Source: PNNG01 sp046291695 (lineage in GTDB: Bacteria; Bacteroidota; Bacteroidia; UBA7662). From it: a stretch of 64,000 nt of DNA. Position 1 is the stretch's first letter; the number at the start of each line of letters is the position of its first letter. The stretch lies in assembly GCA_046291695.1 (NCBI GenBank), contig JBKBSO010000007.1, forward strand, positions 62,001-126,000. The letters run 5' to 3'. Shown in pieces: positions 17,387 to 26,120 of the stretch. A program made the translations under genes and the position numbers. The notes under the pieces are model-generated. The model was not told the DNA's origin, searched no databases, and saw nothing but the letters and a program-made list of their open reading frames with translations.

Positions 17387-17962
17387 TTAAATAAGTGCGT
17401 ACAACCAGGGTGAAAGGAAGAAAGTCATGATAAGTCCTCCCACAAAAAAGAAGATTACCGTAACCAGCGATGGCCATTGCAAACTACTCAGGCCCATGAT
17501 GGCATGTCCTGAGGTGCATCCACCGGCATATCGGGCACCAAAGCCAATCAAAAAGCCACCCAAAACCAAGATGAACCATATGGCCGGATTACTTAGGGCA
17601 ACGGTGCCAAAAAGTTGTTCGGGCAACAAGCCGTCGTTGGCGCTTATGCCCAATGCGGCAATGCTTTCGCTGGCCTCGGGGCTTAGGGCCACCGGCTCGG
17701 GATTAACCAGCAATTGTCCACCAATAAGCCCGCCAAAAAAGATGCCGGCCACAAAAAGCAAATTCCAGCTTTCGGCTTTCCAGTTATAATTCAAAAATGG
17801 AATTTTACCGGGATAAACTGCTGCGCAGGTGTGGCGCAAGCTCGATGAAATACCTAACATTTTATTTCCGGTAATTAATAAAAGAGGTACGGTAAGGCCG
17901 ATGATGGGGCCACTCACGTACCAGGGCCATGGCTGCGAAAGCCATGCTATCAGTGTTTGCAT
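17387..17962 (-). CDS. YeeE/YedE-family sulfur transporter, large half
   Basis: 191 residues with about five hydrophobic segments and the diagnostic GFGARYAGGCTSGHAIMG motif (Cys central). This is the other half of the split TsuA-like transporter and is expected to form a pore with the 136-residue partner downstream. It begins 1 bp after the UspA stop codon, so it is co-transcribed. An N-terminal segment (LLITGNKMLGISSSLRHTCA) holds a further Cys that may take part in sulfur relay. Confidence 0.87.
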   Translation of the reverse strand: MQTLIAWLSQPWPWYVSGPIIGLTVPLLLITGNKMLGISSSLRHTCAAVYPGKIPFLNYNWKAESWNLLFVAGIFFGGLIGGQLLVNPEPVALSPEASESIAALGISANDGLLPEQLFGTVALSNPAIWFILVLGGFLIGFGARYAGGCTSGHAIMGLSSLQWPSLVTVIFFFVGGLIMTFFLSPWLYALI

Positions 17963-17963
17963 T

Positions 17964-18797
17964 TTAGTCTCTTAACTTAAAAGTGAAAATCGGTTTTTCT
18001 ACATGGTTCACCAGATCGGCCGATATGCAGCCGTTGATGAGCTTGTTTAAACCCGTGCGCTGCATGCTGCCTATGGCAATGAGGTCGATATTGTTGTTGG
18101 CGGCAAAGCGCACAATGCCCTCTTCCAAATCATCGGCCGGAAAAATGGCGTAGGAAACCTCTTCGAGTCCATGTTTTTCGGCAAAAGCCGACATGCGGGT
18201 TTGTATGTCGACTTCGGAGCGCTTTTTGCCTTTGAGCTGAATTTGCAACAGGTAAATCTGCGCTTTAAGGGCTTCACGCAAGGCGAGCAATAAATCGATA
18301 TTGGCCGGAACGGTTGCCGTAAAATCGGCTGCCAGCAGCATGCGCTCGATGCCTTTGCTGAGGTTGCCTTTTAACGACAGAATGGGCATATCGGCATGCA
18401 TGGCCAAATACTCGGCATGCGAACCGGTAAAAAACTCCTTCATGCCAAAAGCACCATGGGTTCCCATGAGCACCATATCGGCTTGTATGCTCCTGGCATA
18501 GTTCAGCAAGCTTTCGTTAATGGGTCCGTAAAGCACCTTGTACACCATTTTTCGGTCACCCAAAATCCATTGTGCCAGGCGCACTTCGGCTTGTTGCCGG
18601 GCTTCTTTAAAAGGCCGAACATCCATTTCATCGTCGTCGAACAATTCGCCTTCGTTGTTAATAAGGATGTGGCTGGGCAGGTTAACAACGTGAATGAAAT
18701 GTAGTTCTGCATCGAGTACCGATTGCAGTTGTTTGCCCAGTTCATAGGCATATCGCGATAAATCGCTAAAATCGATGGGGATCAGTATTTTCTTCAT
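17964..18797 (-). CDS. Tandem universal stress protein (UspA family)
   Basis: 277 residues made of two Usp domains (about 1-145 and 150-277). The first keeps an ATP-binding-type motif GTHGAFGMKEFFTGS; the second has GSMQRTGLNKLINGCIS, a degenerate version. Cytoplasmic regulator or stress protein. It lies between the MBL-rhodanese gene and the YeeE/YedE genes and touches the latter (1-bp gap). An intrinsic terminator sits directly in front of it and its T-tract ends 6 bp before the ATG, leaving no room for a usual ribosome-binding site. Confidence 0.9.
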   Translation of the reverse strand: MKKILIPIDFSDLSRYAYELGKQLQSVLDAELHFIHVVNLPSHILINNEGELFDDDEMDVRPFKEARQQAEVRLAQWILGDRKMVYKVLYGPINESLLNYARSIQADMVLMGTHGAFGMKEFFTGSHAEYLAMHADMPILSLKGNLSKGIERMLLAADFTATVPANIDLLLALREALKAQIYLLQIQLKGKKRSEVDIQTRMSAFAEKHGLEEVSYAIFPADDLEEGIVRFAANNNIDLIAIGSMQRTGLNKLINGCISADLVNHVEKPIFTFKLRD

Positions 18798-18802
18798 AAC
18801 AC

Positions 18803-18838
18803 AAAAAAAGCGGCATGCCGGGTTGTGCCCGGCATGCC
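18803..18838 (-). terminator. Intrinsic terminator between MBL-rhodanese and UspA genes
   Basis: On the minus strand, GGCATGCCGGG, a 5-base loop and CCCGGCATGCC form an 11-bp perfect stem, followed by GC and seven T residues. It lies directly after the MBL-rhodanese stop codon (18850) and should separate that gene from the UspA-YeeE-TsdA run or lower its expression. Confidence 0.85.
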
Positions 18839-18849
18839 TGTAAAACCGC

Positions 18850-20265
18850 TTACAACATGGTGGTTGGGCAAACGTAATCGCTTACGTTAAATTTGCCCGA
18901 AGCCTTAATGGCACCAAAACCACCGGCCACATTGATGAGGTTATTGTAACCCCGTGCTTTAAGAATAGAGGCGAAAATCATAGAGCGATAGCCGCCTGCG
19001 CAATGCACATAGTAGGTCTTGTTCTTATCCACCTGCATCATGCTTTCGTTGATATAATCGAGCGGCGCATTTACCGCATCGAGGATATGCTCGCTGTAGT
19101 ATTCGCTCTTTTTGCGCACATCAAGGATATTGATGTTGTGGTCGGCTGCTTCTGCAGCTGCAAATGCTTCTACCGAGATACTTGGAATGCTGTCGGTTTC
19201 AAATCCGGCTTCTTTCCAGGCTTCGAAACCACCTTCCAGATAGCCAATGGCAAAATCGTAGCCCACACGAGCCAGGCGGGTAACTACCTCTTCTTCGCGA
19301 CCGGCATCGGCCACTATCAAAATCTGCTGCTTAATATCTGGAATCAGGCTACCCACCCAAGGCGCAAACCCGCCGTCAATACCTATATTGATGCTGTTGG
19401 GCACAAATCCTTCGGCGAAAGCTTCGGCTTTACGGGTATCGAGGATGAGGGCTCCGGTTTCGTTGGCAGCTGCTTCAAAAGCCTCCGGCGAAAGGGAACG
19501 GGTACCACGCGCCATTACCTCGTCGATGCTATCGTAACCTTGCTTGTTCATCATCACATTTAAGGGAAAATAGCTGGGAGGAGGCATAAGGCCCGTGGTA
19601 ACTTCGGTGATGAAGTCGGATTCGCTCATATCGGCACGCAGGGCGTAGTTGTTCTGCTTCTGATTGCCCAGGGTATCAAAGGTTTCTTTGCTCATGTTTT
19701 TACCACATGCCGAACCCGCTCCATGCGCCGGATATACCATAACCTCATCGGCCAGGGGCATAATTTTAGTCCGCAGAGAGTGAAAAAGGTGTCGCGCCAG
19801 GTCGGCTTCGGTTAAGTCGCTTTTTACTGCCAAGTCGGGGCGACCAACATCACCAATAAAAAGGGTATCGCCGGTGAAAATGGCGTGGTCTTTACCTTGC
19901 TCATCGCGGAGCAGATAGGTGGTGCTTTCCATGGTATGACCCGGGGTGTGCAACACCACCAATTGCAGTTTGCCAATGTTCAGCACTTCGCCATCGGCAG
20001 CAATATGGGCGTCGAATCCCGGCTTGGCATTGGGGCCAAACACAATGGTACCACCGGTTGCTTTGGCCAGGTCGAGGTGGCCTGAAACAAAATCGGCATG
20101 GAAATGCGTTTCGAGTACGTACTTGATTTTGGCGCCGCTTTTTTCGGCACGCTCCAAATAGGCACCAATTTCGCGTAGGGGATCGATTACGGCAGCTTCG
20201 CCTTCTGATTCGATGTAATAGGCGCCTTGAGCAAGACAACCCGTGTAGATTTGTTCAATAATCAT
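18850..20265 (-). CDS. MBL-fold persulfide dioxygenase fused to two rhodanese domains
   Basis: 471-residue cytoplasmic protein. Residues 1-240 are an ETHE1/PDO-like metallo-beta-lactamase domain with metal ligands in HFHADF (His54, His56, Asp58), His110, Asp133 and His181. It oxidises glutathione or other low-molecular persulfides to sulfite. Two rhodanese domains follow (about 255-355 and 365-465). The second has an intact active loop CAGGYRS (Cys422). The first reads VADAGREEE where Cys is expected, so it is probably inactive. The fusion suggests rhodanese-made thiosulfate or sulfane transfer linked to persulfide removal. Its own promoter (20301-20308) and operator (20332-20345) are present, and a strong terminator follows. 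Confidence 0.93.
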   Translation of the reverse strand: MIIEQIYTGCLAQGAYYIESEGEAAVIDPLREIGAYLERAEKSGAKIKYVLETHFHADFVSGHLDLAKATGGTIVFGPNAKPGFDAHIAADGEVLNIGKLQLVVLHTPGHTMESTTYLLRDEQGKDHAIFTGDTLFIGDVGRPDLAVKSDLTEADLARHLFHSLRTKIMPLADEVMVYPAHGAGSACGKNMSKETFDTLGNQKQNNYALRADMSESDFITEVTTGLMPPPSYFPLNVMMNKQGYDSIDEVMARGTRSLSPEAFEAAANETGALILDTRKAEAFAEGFVPNSINIGIDGGFAPWVGSLIPDIKQQILIVADAGREEEVVTRLARVGYDFAIGYLEGGFEAWKEAGFETDSIPSISVEAFAAAEAADHNINILDVRKKSEYYSEHILDAVNAPLDYINESMMQVDKNKTYYVHCAGGYRSMIFASILKARGYNNLINVAGGFGAIKASGKFNVSDYVCPTTML

Positions 20266-20300
20266 ATGCTTCGTTTTTATGTTTTTTAAACTTTACAAAG

Positions 20301-20308
20301 CAAATGTA
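20301..20308 (-). promoter_or_regulatory. Bacteroidota -7 element (TACATTTG) of the MBL-rhodanese gene
   Basis: Exact TAnnTTTG on the minus strand, 36 bp upstream of the ATG. No TTG -33 element is seen at the expected distance, as would fit an activator-dependent promoter. Confidence 0.6.
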
Positions 20309-20331
20309 GGGGTGGCCAATCCCTTAACACG

Positions 20332-20345
20332 GTAACCGGAGTTAC
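20332..20345. promoter_or_regulatory. Palindromic operator GTAACC-GG-AGTTAC (candidate Crp/Fnr-type site)
   Basis: One mismatch from GTAACC-N2-GGTTAC. Its centre lies 30.5 bp upstream of the first base of the -7 element, which places it near -41 relative to the expected transcription start, the class II activator position. Confidence 0.65.
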
Positions 20346-20372
20346 AAAGGAGATTAGTCTATTAAAAGTTGA

Positions 20373-20792
20373 TTACAACTCAAGCATCCTTTCCCGAAGC
20401 CAATCGGGGATGCGCATGGCTCTTTGCTGGTGAAAATCGAACATCACCATGCGGTCTTCGGCTTCGGCCGCCAGTTCAGCCGCTTGGTTACTGAGGTGGT
20501 ATTTTAAGCCAAAGCTGCTGTTGCCCAAATGCGCCAAACCACAGGCAATGTGCAGCTCGCCCGGAAATTCGAGCGGCTTGCGGAAATCGCAGCTGCAGTG
20601 CGCCAGCAAGGGTCCCTCTCCTTTATCGAGATGGTGCTGCCGGAGCCCGATCTGTTCCCAGAAGTTTACCCGTGCCGACTGTATGTATTTGTAAAACTGC
20701 ACATTGTTTACGTGTCCGAAATAATCGAGTTCACTCCAATCGATACGGATGCTAAGTTTTACGGGTAAGCGGATGGGTTGTTGATTGTCCAT
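20373..20792 (-). CDS. Acyl-CoA thioesterase, 4HBT / hot-dog fold
   Basis: 139 residues with the YbgC/FadM-like opening RIDWSELDYFGHVNNVQF, where the Asp is the expected catalytic residue, followed by a hot-dog helix and strands. Cytoplasmic hydrolase of acyl-CoA thioesters of unknown chain. It is the last gene of the minus-strand run that begins with the PqqD-like gene, 7 bp after the TPR gene, and a non-coding gap of 107 bp separates it from the MBL-rhodanese gene. Whether it works in the upstream pathway or is just co-transcribed is not clear. Confidence 0.85.
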   Translation of the reverse strand: MDNQQPIRLPVKLSIRIDWSELDYFGHVNNVQFYKYIQSARVNFWEQIGLRQHHLDKGEGPLLAHCSCDFRKPLEFPGELHIACGLAHLGNSSFGLKYHLSNQAAELAAEAEDRMVMFDFHQQRAMRIPDWLRERMLEL

Positions 20793-20799
20793 TCGAAAT

Positions 20800-21399
20800 T
20801 CATTTGATCAGGCTTAAACCTTCGAGTGCGCTGTTGTCGCCCGGACGGCTCAGCAGTGCGGTTTGAAACAGCACCTTGGCTTCTTTCAGCTTGCCCATGC
20901 GGTAGTGGGTCCAGGCATACATGATCAGCCCGTCGTAATCGGCCGGATAAAGGTTCACCACCCGCTCAAACAGCCGCAGCGCTTTGGCATATTCGGCCTT
21001 GTTGTAGTGAATCATGCCGAGCTGGTAGCTGATGTAGGTTTGATTCGGGTCTATCTTCAAGATAGCCTCATATTGTGCCTGTACCTGCGCCCAATTGTTG
21101 AGCGCTGCTGCCGCTTTGGCGTAGCCCAGCTTGGGCTCAATGGCAAAGGGCCGCAGCTTGCTGGCCTGCTCATACTGCTGCATGGCCTCGGCCTGCATGC
21201 CGGTGGTATAAAACAGGTAAGCCAGGCGCAAGCGGCTATGGTAGCCATTGTCTTTTGTGGCTTGAATGCTGGCGATAGCCGTGTGATAATCGCCACGCAA
21301 TTCGGCGGCGTACGACTGACTAAAGGCTTGTTGTACATCCTGTGCCTGGATAGGCTGGGCGAACATCAGCCCAAAGACCAAAATAATGCTTATTCTCAT
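20800..21399 (-). CDS. Exported tetratricopeptide-repeat protein
   Basis: 199 residues: signal peptide (MRISIILVFGLMFAQPIQAQ), then five or so TPR units, for example SYQLGMIHYNKAEYAKALRL and GLIMYAWTHYRMGKLKEAKV. Probably periplasmic scaffold. The start overlaps the stop of the upstream TPR/barrel gene by 4 bp, so the two proteins are likely translated together and may interact. Confidence 0.85.
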   Translation of the reverse strand: MRISIILVFGLMFAQPIQAQDVQQAFSQSYAAELRGDYHTAIASIQATKDNGYHSRLRLAYLFYTTGMQAEAMQQYEQASKLRPFAIEPKLGYAKAAAALNNWAQVQAQYEAILKIDPNQTYISYQLGMIHYNKAEYAKALRLFERVVNLYPADYDGLIMYAWTHYRMGKLKEAKVLFQTALLSRPGDNSALEGLSLIK

Positions 21400-22511
21400 G
21401 GTTGATACTTTATGCCTGCAAAAAGGCTGTGGTAACGGTAATCGAAGTTAAAAAATCGTTCGGTGCCTTGCTCCAGTTGATACAGACCATACAGCCTGAA
21501 GTGCCTAAAAAGTCCATATTCCAGTTGTACACCTAAGCGGCTGCGGGTTAAATTGATGCCATTGTTTACCAAATAGCCCGCCTGCTCTTGAAAATTATAG
21601 CCATTTCCGCGATAATAGCTCAATCCCGCTGAAAATCTGGTACCCGGATACCAATATGCTGCCAGGGCCATGGCGGTTGCCTGCTGGCTGCTGTCGCTGT
21701 TCATCATGGGGTTCAGTTCAAACTTCAACGCACTGTAGCGGGCCGGGCTGTAGCTGATACGCAGCCCCCATTGTTGTTGTTGGCGTGCATACAAGCTGCC
21801 CAACGCATACTGCGGCACAAAATCGAAGGGGCCCCACTTTTTCCTAAGTTCCAGGGCATACATGGCTCCCGAATTATCGAATCGCGAACTATCGAACAGG
21901 ATATTGCCGCCAAATTGTAGCCAATGCCCGGCAACTGTCAAAAGCCAGCCGCTTTTAAATGCTTGGTTGTAGCGCAGGTAATACTGCTGCTGCACAAAAT
22001 CGCCCCAATAGAGTGCTTGTTGCAAACGGGTATAGGCATGGGTTAAGGAGGCACCTCTATGCAAACGGTGTTTCAGCACCAGGCCTTGGTAGGCCAAACG
22101 GCCCAGGGAGTCGTTGTTCGGCTGTTTGATGCCCGTTTCCGCCACCACCAGCTGCAGTCGCTGCTGTGGGCGGAGCAAGGCAGCTTCTTCGCTCCTGCCA
22201 GTTTTCTGGTATAGATCGGCCAGCCATTGTAGCGGAAGGCTATCCAATGGATTCAGGGCTATGGCACGAAGCAGCTGCCTTTCAGCTTGCCACCAATAGC
22301 CCAGTTCCAACTCGGCCAAGGCCAAACGTAGCACAAAGGCATAGGTCTCGAATCCGGCTTCGACGGCAGCACGGCTGCTTGCACGCAAGCCAACCCAATC
22401 GGCACGGGCCAACTGCGCCTTCATAAGGCTATCGCGCTCCAAGCTATTTTGTGCCACCACCAGCCCCGAAGCCAACAAGCAGCAGCTCAGGAGAAGTGCA
22501 ATTCGCGCCAT
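21396..22511 (-). CDS. Exported protein: N-terminal TPR region plus predicted outer-membrane beta-barrel
   Basis: 371 residues. Signal peptide (1-20), an alpha-helical TPR-like half (about 25-125), then from about 140 a run of alternating strands with many aromatic residues (YYLRYNQAFKSGWLLTVAGHW and onward) ending YHSLFAGIKYQP, which looks like an 8- to 12-stranded barrel. The family is not recognised. The start overlaps the 3' end of the urea-transporter/M23 gene by 25 bp and the end overlaps the next TPR gene by 4 bp. In this operon it is the only candidate outer-membrane component. Confidence 0.75.
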   Translation of the reverse strand: MARIALLLSCCLLASGLVVAQNSLERDSLMKAQLARADWVGLRASSRAAVEAGFETYAFVLRLALAELELGYWWQAERQLLRAIALNPLDSLPLQWLADLYQKTGRSEEAALLRPQQRLQLVVAETGIKQPNNDSLGRLAYQGLVLKHRLHRGASLTHAYTRLQQALYWGDFVQQQYYLRYNQAFKSGWLLTVAGHWLQFGGNILFDSSRFDNSGAMYALELRKKWGPFDFVPQYALGSLYARQQQQWGLRISYSPARYSALKFELNPMMNSDSSQQATAMALAAYWYPGTRFSAGLSYYRGNGYNFQEQAGYLVNNGINLTRSRLGVQLEYGLFRHFRLYGLYQLEQGTERFFNFDYRYHSLFAGIKYQP

Positions 22512-24763
22512 AAGGGATGATTGATGAGTTGTATCGATTCCAGTTTGGGTTTGCCATAGGCATTTCGGCCAAAATATAGGTGACCCGAATACGAGTGCAA
22601 CCGGTTTTTAGCATCGGGGATCAGCCCCGCCAACTTTTGCTTCCAAGATGGAAGACTATTGAAATAAACACCGTACCTAAATGCCGTTTCGGCAGCGAGG
22701 GCCTCATTCATTTGTTTTTTGATAACCCGGCTATTGCTTTGATAATGCGGGTGTAAAAACCGCACAAAAGGTGCCAGCACATCTTGCAGGTACAACCAAG
22801 GACCTTGGTATAAGAGGGGCAATTCAGGCTCATCGTGTTGCAGCTGTTCGGGTAAATCGGCCAGCAAAACCTTTTGTGCGGCGATGTAAAACTGAAACAA
22901 GGCCGATTTCCGATCGCCAACAAAATGGGTAAATACAAACTCTAGTTCTCCGGCTGCATACCATGCGGTGCTATTACTTTTGGGGCAGTACAAATAGCTG
23001 TAGTTGAGGGCATCCACGCCAAGTTGCCATTCAAGAATTTCCTCCCGGCCATCGGCTTTCAAGGCCCTGATATGGAGTAATTGTCCGGCTTGCCAGCGAA
23101 AAGCGTCGCGCATCAGGCTATTGCCCTCTACCCGGCTGATGTGGCTGTTTTCTACCGGTATTTCAAAGCTACGCAACCGCGACTGCTGCTGTTTTCCATG
23201 TTCAAGAAAATGGCCTATTGGATACCAAAGGCTTACAGCATCCACATAGGCTGTACTTTGGAGCTGAAAATGCAGGTGTGGCTCGGGTGAGCGACCACTG
23301 CTGCCACAACGGGCCAACAGCTGCCCCGATTTAACATAATCGCCCAAAGCCACCGCAAAACTCCCGGCTTTCAGATGACTTAGCTTGCTAAATAAACCCT
23401 CGGCATGTTTCAGGATGATGGTATTGCCCCAATTGTGCTGCGCATCAGCATCTCCTATTTCGTTGTCGGGTAGTTCGTCGACCAGTTCCACCACCCAGCC
23501 TGCCGCCGGGGCGCATACCGGCTTATCGTAGCAATAATAATCGCTTGTTTTGAGCCCTGCAGCTTTATACGTCTTACCATCGCTACCCACAATATCAAAA
23601 TCCCAAGCCCAGGCATAGGCGTCTTTGTGGGTAATGCCGCCGTCATGTCCTTGACTTACCCGCCATTCACCAAAAAAAGGCAGCTCTATGGGCATCCAAT
23701 GCGCATTTTTAAAGCGCTGTTTGCGGTTTTGCCAGCTGTACAAGTTTTTTTCGGGTGAACCCTGTTGCTCCCACACCAGCTGCGGACCACTTTGCTGCCA
23801 GCGCTGGCGGAGCACCACAATGAAGATAAGCACCACCAGATTAAAAGGCAGCGAATACAAGGGCAATTGCGCCCCAAAAAACAAGCCGCCCAACGCACTT
23901 ATCAGCAGGGCGGTAATGGGCACTGCGATTACGCTCACCAGCAAGGCCCAAAAGCCGGGGATAAGGAAAAAGCTGCCCAACGCAATGCTGGTAAGGATAA
24001 AATTAAAACCAATATAGCTGTAATGCAGCTCCGTAAAATGGCCATCTACAAAGCGATAAAACAGATAGCCTGTTAAAAATCCTACAATAGAGTACAAAAA
24101 GGCGATACGCGAGTGCAACAACAACACCAGCGCTATCACCAGGCCGGCCAGCAAGTTATACTGAAAAAATATGGCCCCCAGCGATTTAAAATACACATCC
24201 CAAAAACCTGGAATGGCCAGGGCCTGTACCTTTTGGTACCAGCGCACCAACTCAAGCCCACCCCATTGGGCCAACTCGTTATAGCTGTAAATACCGCTGT
24301 CGCTAAGCCGAAGGACCTTGTAATTGCGCACACTAAGCAACATTACCCAAACAGAAAGCAAAAAAGGCAAACTTAAAAAGGGCAGGTTTTGGGCATAGAG
24401 CAGCTTGCGCAACCAAAGGGTAAGCAAAAGACTGAGCATGGCTCCCAACAGCAGCATGGCAATTAAGGCCACGTTGAACTGGTAATAGCTCCCCAAAACC
24501 AAGCCGGTCATCAGGGCATTATATCCCAAAAAACCCGAGCGAATTAGCCCCCTGTCGAAGCCCAGCAAGCGCGCCATGCCATGGGCGCTCAACACGCATA
24601 TTACCCCACTCAGGCCTTCAAAAGGAAACAAAAAACTAACCATGAGCAGCCATTTTCCATATACCGGTTTGTTCAAAAACAGTATTTGTCCGTAGCTGTT
24701 GTACAGCCCCTCGCTGAGTTCGGAATACAAACGGCGGATCATGGTTTCGCGATCTTTAATCAC
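22487..24763 (-). CDS. Fusion of urea-transporter-like membrane domain with M23 (LytM) metallopeptidase
   Basis: 758 residues. Residues about 35-320 form ten or so membrane segments with urea-transporter features, notably LFPFEGLSGVICVLSAHG and SGFLGYNALMTGLVLGSYYQ. A linker leads to an M23 peptidase domain (about 360-520). It shows the zinc-binding His/Asp region ITHKDAYAWAWDFD, the GNTIILKHAEGLFSKLSHL segment and PHLHFQL (His496, His498). About 230 further residues are of unknown fold. A GTG start at 24763 overlaps the decarboxylase stop by 4 bp; the ATG at 24742 is an alternative. The domains suggest a channel for a small amide or urea-like solute joined to an enzyme acting on peptides outside the inner membrane. 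This is inference. Confidence 0.85.
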   Translation of the reverse strand: MIKDRETMIRRLYSELSEGLYNSYGQILFLNKPVYGKWLLMVSFLFPFEGLSGVICVLSAHGMARLLGFDRGLIRSGFLGYNALMTGLVLGSYYQFNVALIAMLLLGAMLSLLLTLWLRKLLYAQNLPFLSLPFLLSVWVMLLSVRNYKVLRLSDSGIYSYNELAQWGGLELVRWYQKVQALAIPGFWDVYFKSLGAIFFQYNLLAGLVIALVLLLHSRIAFLYSIVGFLTGYLFYRFVDGHFTELHYSYIGFNFILTSIALGSFFLIPGFWALLVSVIAVPITALLISALGGLFFGAQLPLYSLPFNLVVLIFIVVLRQRWQQSGPQLVWEQQGSPEKNLYSWQNRKQRFKNAHWMPIELPFFGEWRVSQGHDGGITHKDAYAWAWDFDIVGSDGKTYKAAGLKTSDYYCYDKPVCAPAAGWVVELVDELPDNEIGDADAQHNWGNTIILKHAEGLFSKLSHLKAGSFAVALGDYVKSGQLLARCGSSGRSPEPHLHFQLQSTAYVDAVSLWYPIGHFLEHGKQQQSRLRSFEIPVENSHISRVEGNSLMRDAFRWQAGQLLHIRALKADGREEILEWQLGVDALNYSYLYCPKSNSTAWYAAGELEFVFTHFVGDRKSALFQFYIAAQKVLLADLPEQLQHDEPELPLLYQGPWLYLQDVLAPFVRFLHPHYQSNSRVIKKQMNEALAAETAFRYGVYFNSLPSWKQKLAGLIPDAKNRLHSYSGHLYFGRNAYGKPKLESIQLINHPLWRELHFS

Positions 24764-26118
24764 AAATTCAGGGGCTTCGAAAGGTAGTCGGGCAAGAGCT
24801 CATCCGTTTGTACGCTGGCCAACTTTTCGCGCTTGCGAATGAGGTGCGTTTGGCCTTGTTCGTCGATGAGTATCGAAGCCGGGCGAAGGCTAATGAACTG
24901 CATGCTTTGCGTAATGTTGTAAGCACCTACCCTGCGCACCACCACCTGCTCACCAGCTTGAAGTGGCGGAAGCGAAACATTGTCGCGTACCACATCAATA
25001 TTCATACAAAGTGGTCCATATACCACCGACTCTTCCATATGGGTGCCAAACTCCTGTGCTGGCTGCATCTCATGATCGTACCAAAAAGCCGTAAACAATA
25101 TGTTCACGCCAAAATCGAGTATGGTAGCCCGGCGACCATCGGCCAAACGTTTGTTGGCCAATACCGTACCGAGCAGGTAGCCAGCCTCATCAATCAACGC
25201 CCTGCCGGTTTCTAACACCAGCAAGGGCAATTCATCGGCCTCAAAGCCGGCGTTTAATAAGGCCGTACAAATCGCTTCTGCATATTCATCGAACCCTGGA
25301 CTGGTATCCACCCCAGGCATATAACTGCCCTTGAGGGTGTTTTTTGACGCAAAGCCTCCCCCCAAATCGAGGTATTTGATTTGCTTGCCATGCTTTTGCT
25401 TCAAGCGTAAGGCCAACTCACTCAACTTGCCGGCTGCAATGGCATAGGCACGGGTGCTGAGCATAAAGGTGCCAATGTGGCAATGCAAGCCTATCAAATC
25501 AAGCGTATCGGTAAGCACAATTTTATTGATGGCATCCCAAGCCGAACCATTTTCGTAATTGAAGCCAAAACGGTCCCACATCGGATAAACGCCCGTATCC
25601 ATATTGACCCGTATGGCAACCTGCGGACGCTTGCCCGAATCACGGGCAATTTCAATAAGCCGGTATAACTCATCCAAATGGTCGATGTGTATGGGCGAAT
25701 TCTGAGCCACTGCCTCTCGCAATTCTTCGTTGGTTTTATCCGGACCATTAAAAATGACCTTGTCGGCAGCTACCCCGTTTAGTACGGCTTTTTCATATTC
25801 CATGCCCGAAACCACTTCGGCCCAGGCACCTTCCTGGTGAAAAACACGACAAATGGCATTCAAATAATTGGTTTTATAGCTCCAGGCAAATTGCACTTTG
25901 GGGTAACGCGTGCTAAAAGCCCGGTATGCCTCACGATAGGTTTGCCTGATTTGTTGCTCGCTAAATACAAAAAGCGGCGAACCATATTCCTTAAGTAAAC
26001 CAGCTACCGATTGCCCATCAATATGGGTAAGCGGCTCAAAACTTTTGGTGCTGCCAAATTTATTCATCAAACCCTGATTTAAGGGCTTGATCATGGGGCG
26101 TTCATATGGTTTTTTCAT
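24760..26118 (-). CDS. PLP-dependent decarboxylase, diaminopimelate/ornithine-decarboxylase fold (group IV)
   Basis: 452 residues. Alanine-racemase-fold barrel with the PLP lysine in FAWSYKTN (Lys82), HCHIGT (212-217), LDLGGGFAS (250-258), an ETGRALI phosphate-binding motif (303-309, canonical EPGR) and Cys371 in GPLCMNID. These are the hallmarks of LysA-like decarboxylases. The gene lies 2 bp after an ATP-grasp gene and overlaps the next gene by 4 bp, with no lysine-pathway neighbours. It is therefore more likely a dedicated decarboxylase or amino-acid-modifying enzyme of this cluster than the housekeeping lysA. The substrate is unknown. Confidence 0.88.
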   Translation of the reverse strand: MKKPYERPMIKPLNQGLMNKFGSTKSFEPLTHIDGQSVAGLLKEYGSPLFVFSEQQIRQTYREAYRAFSTRYPKVQFAWSYKTNYLNAICRVFHQEGAWAEVVSGMEYEKAVLNGVAADKVIFNGPDKTNEELREAVAQNSPIHIDHLDELYRLIEIARDSGKRPQVAIRVNMDTGVYPMWDRFGFNYENGSAWDAINKIVLTDTLDLIGLHCHIGTFMLSTRAYAIAAGKLSELALRLKQKHGKQIKYLDLGGGFASKNTLKGSYMPGVDTSPGFDEYAEAICTALLNAGFEADELPLLVLETGRALIDEAGYLLGTVLANKRLADGRRATILDFGVNILFTAFWYDHEMQPAQEFGTHMEESVVYGPLCMNIDVVRDNVSLPPLQAGEQVVVRRVGAYNITQSMQFISLRPASILIDEQGQTHLIRKREKLASVQTDELLPDYLSKPLNL

Positions 26119-26120
26119 GT

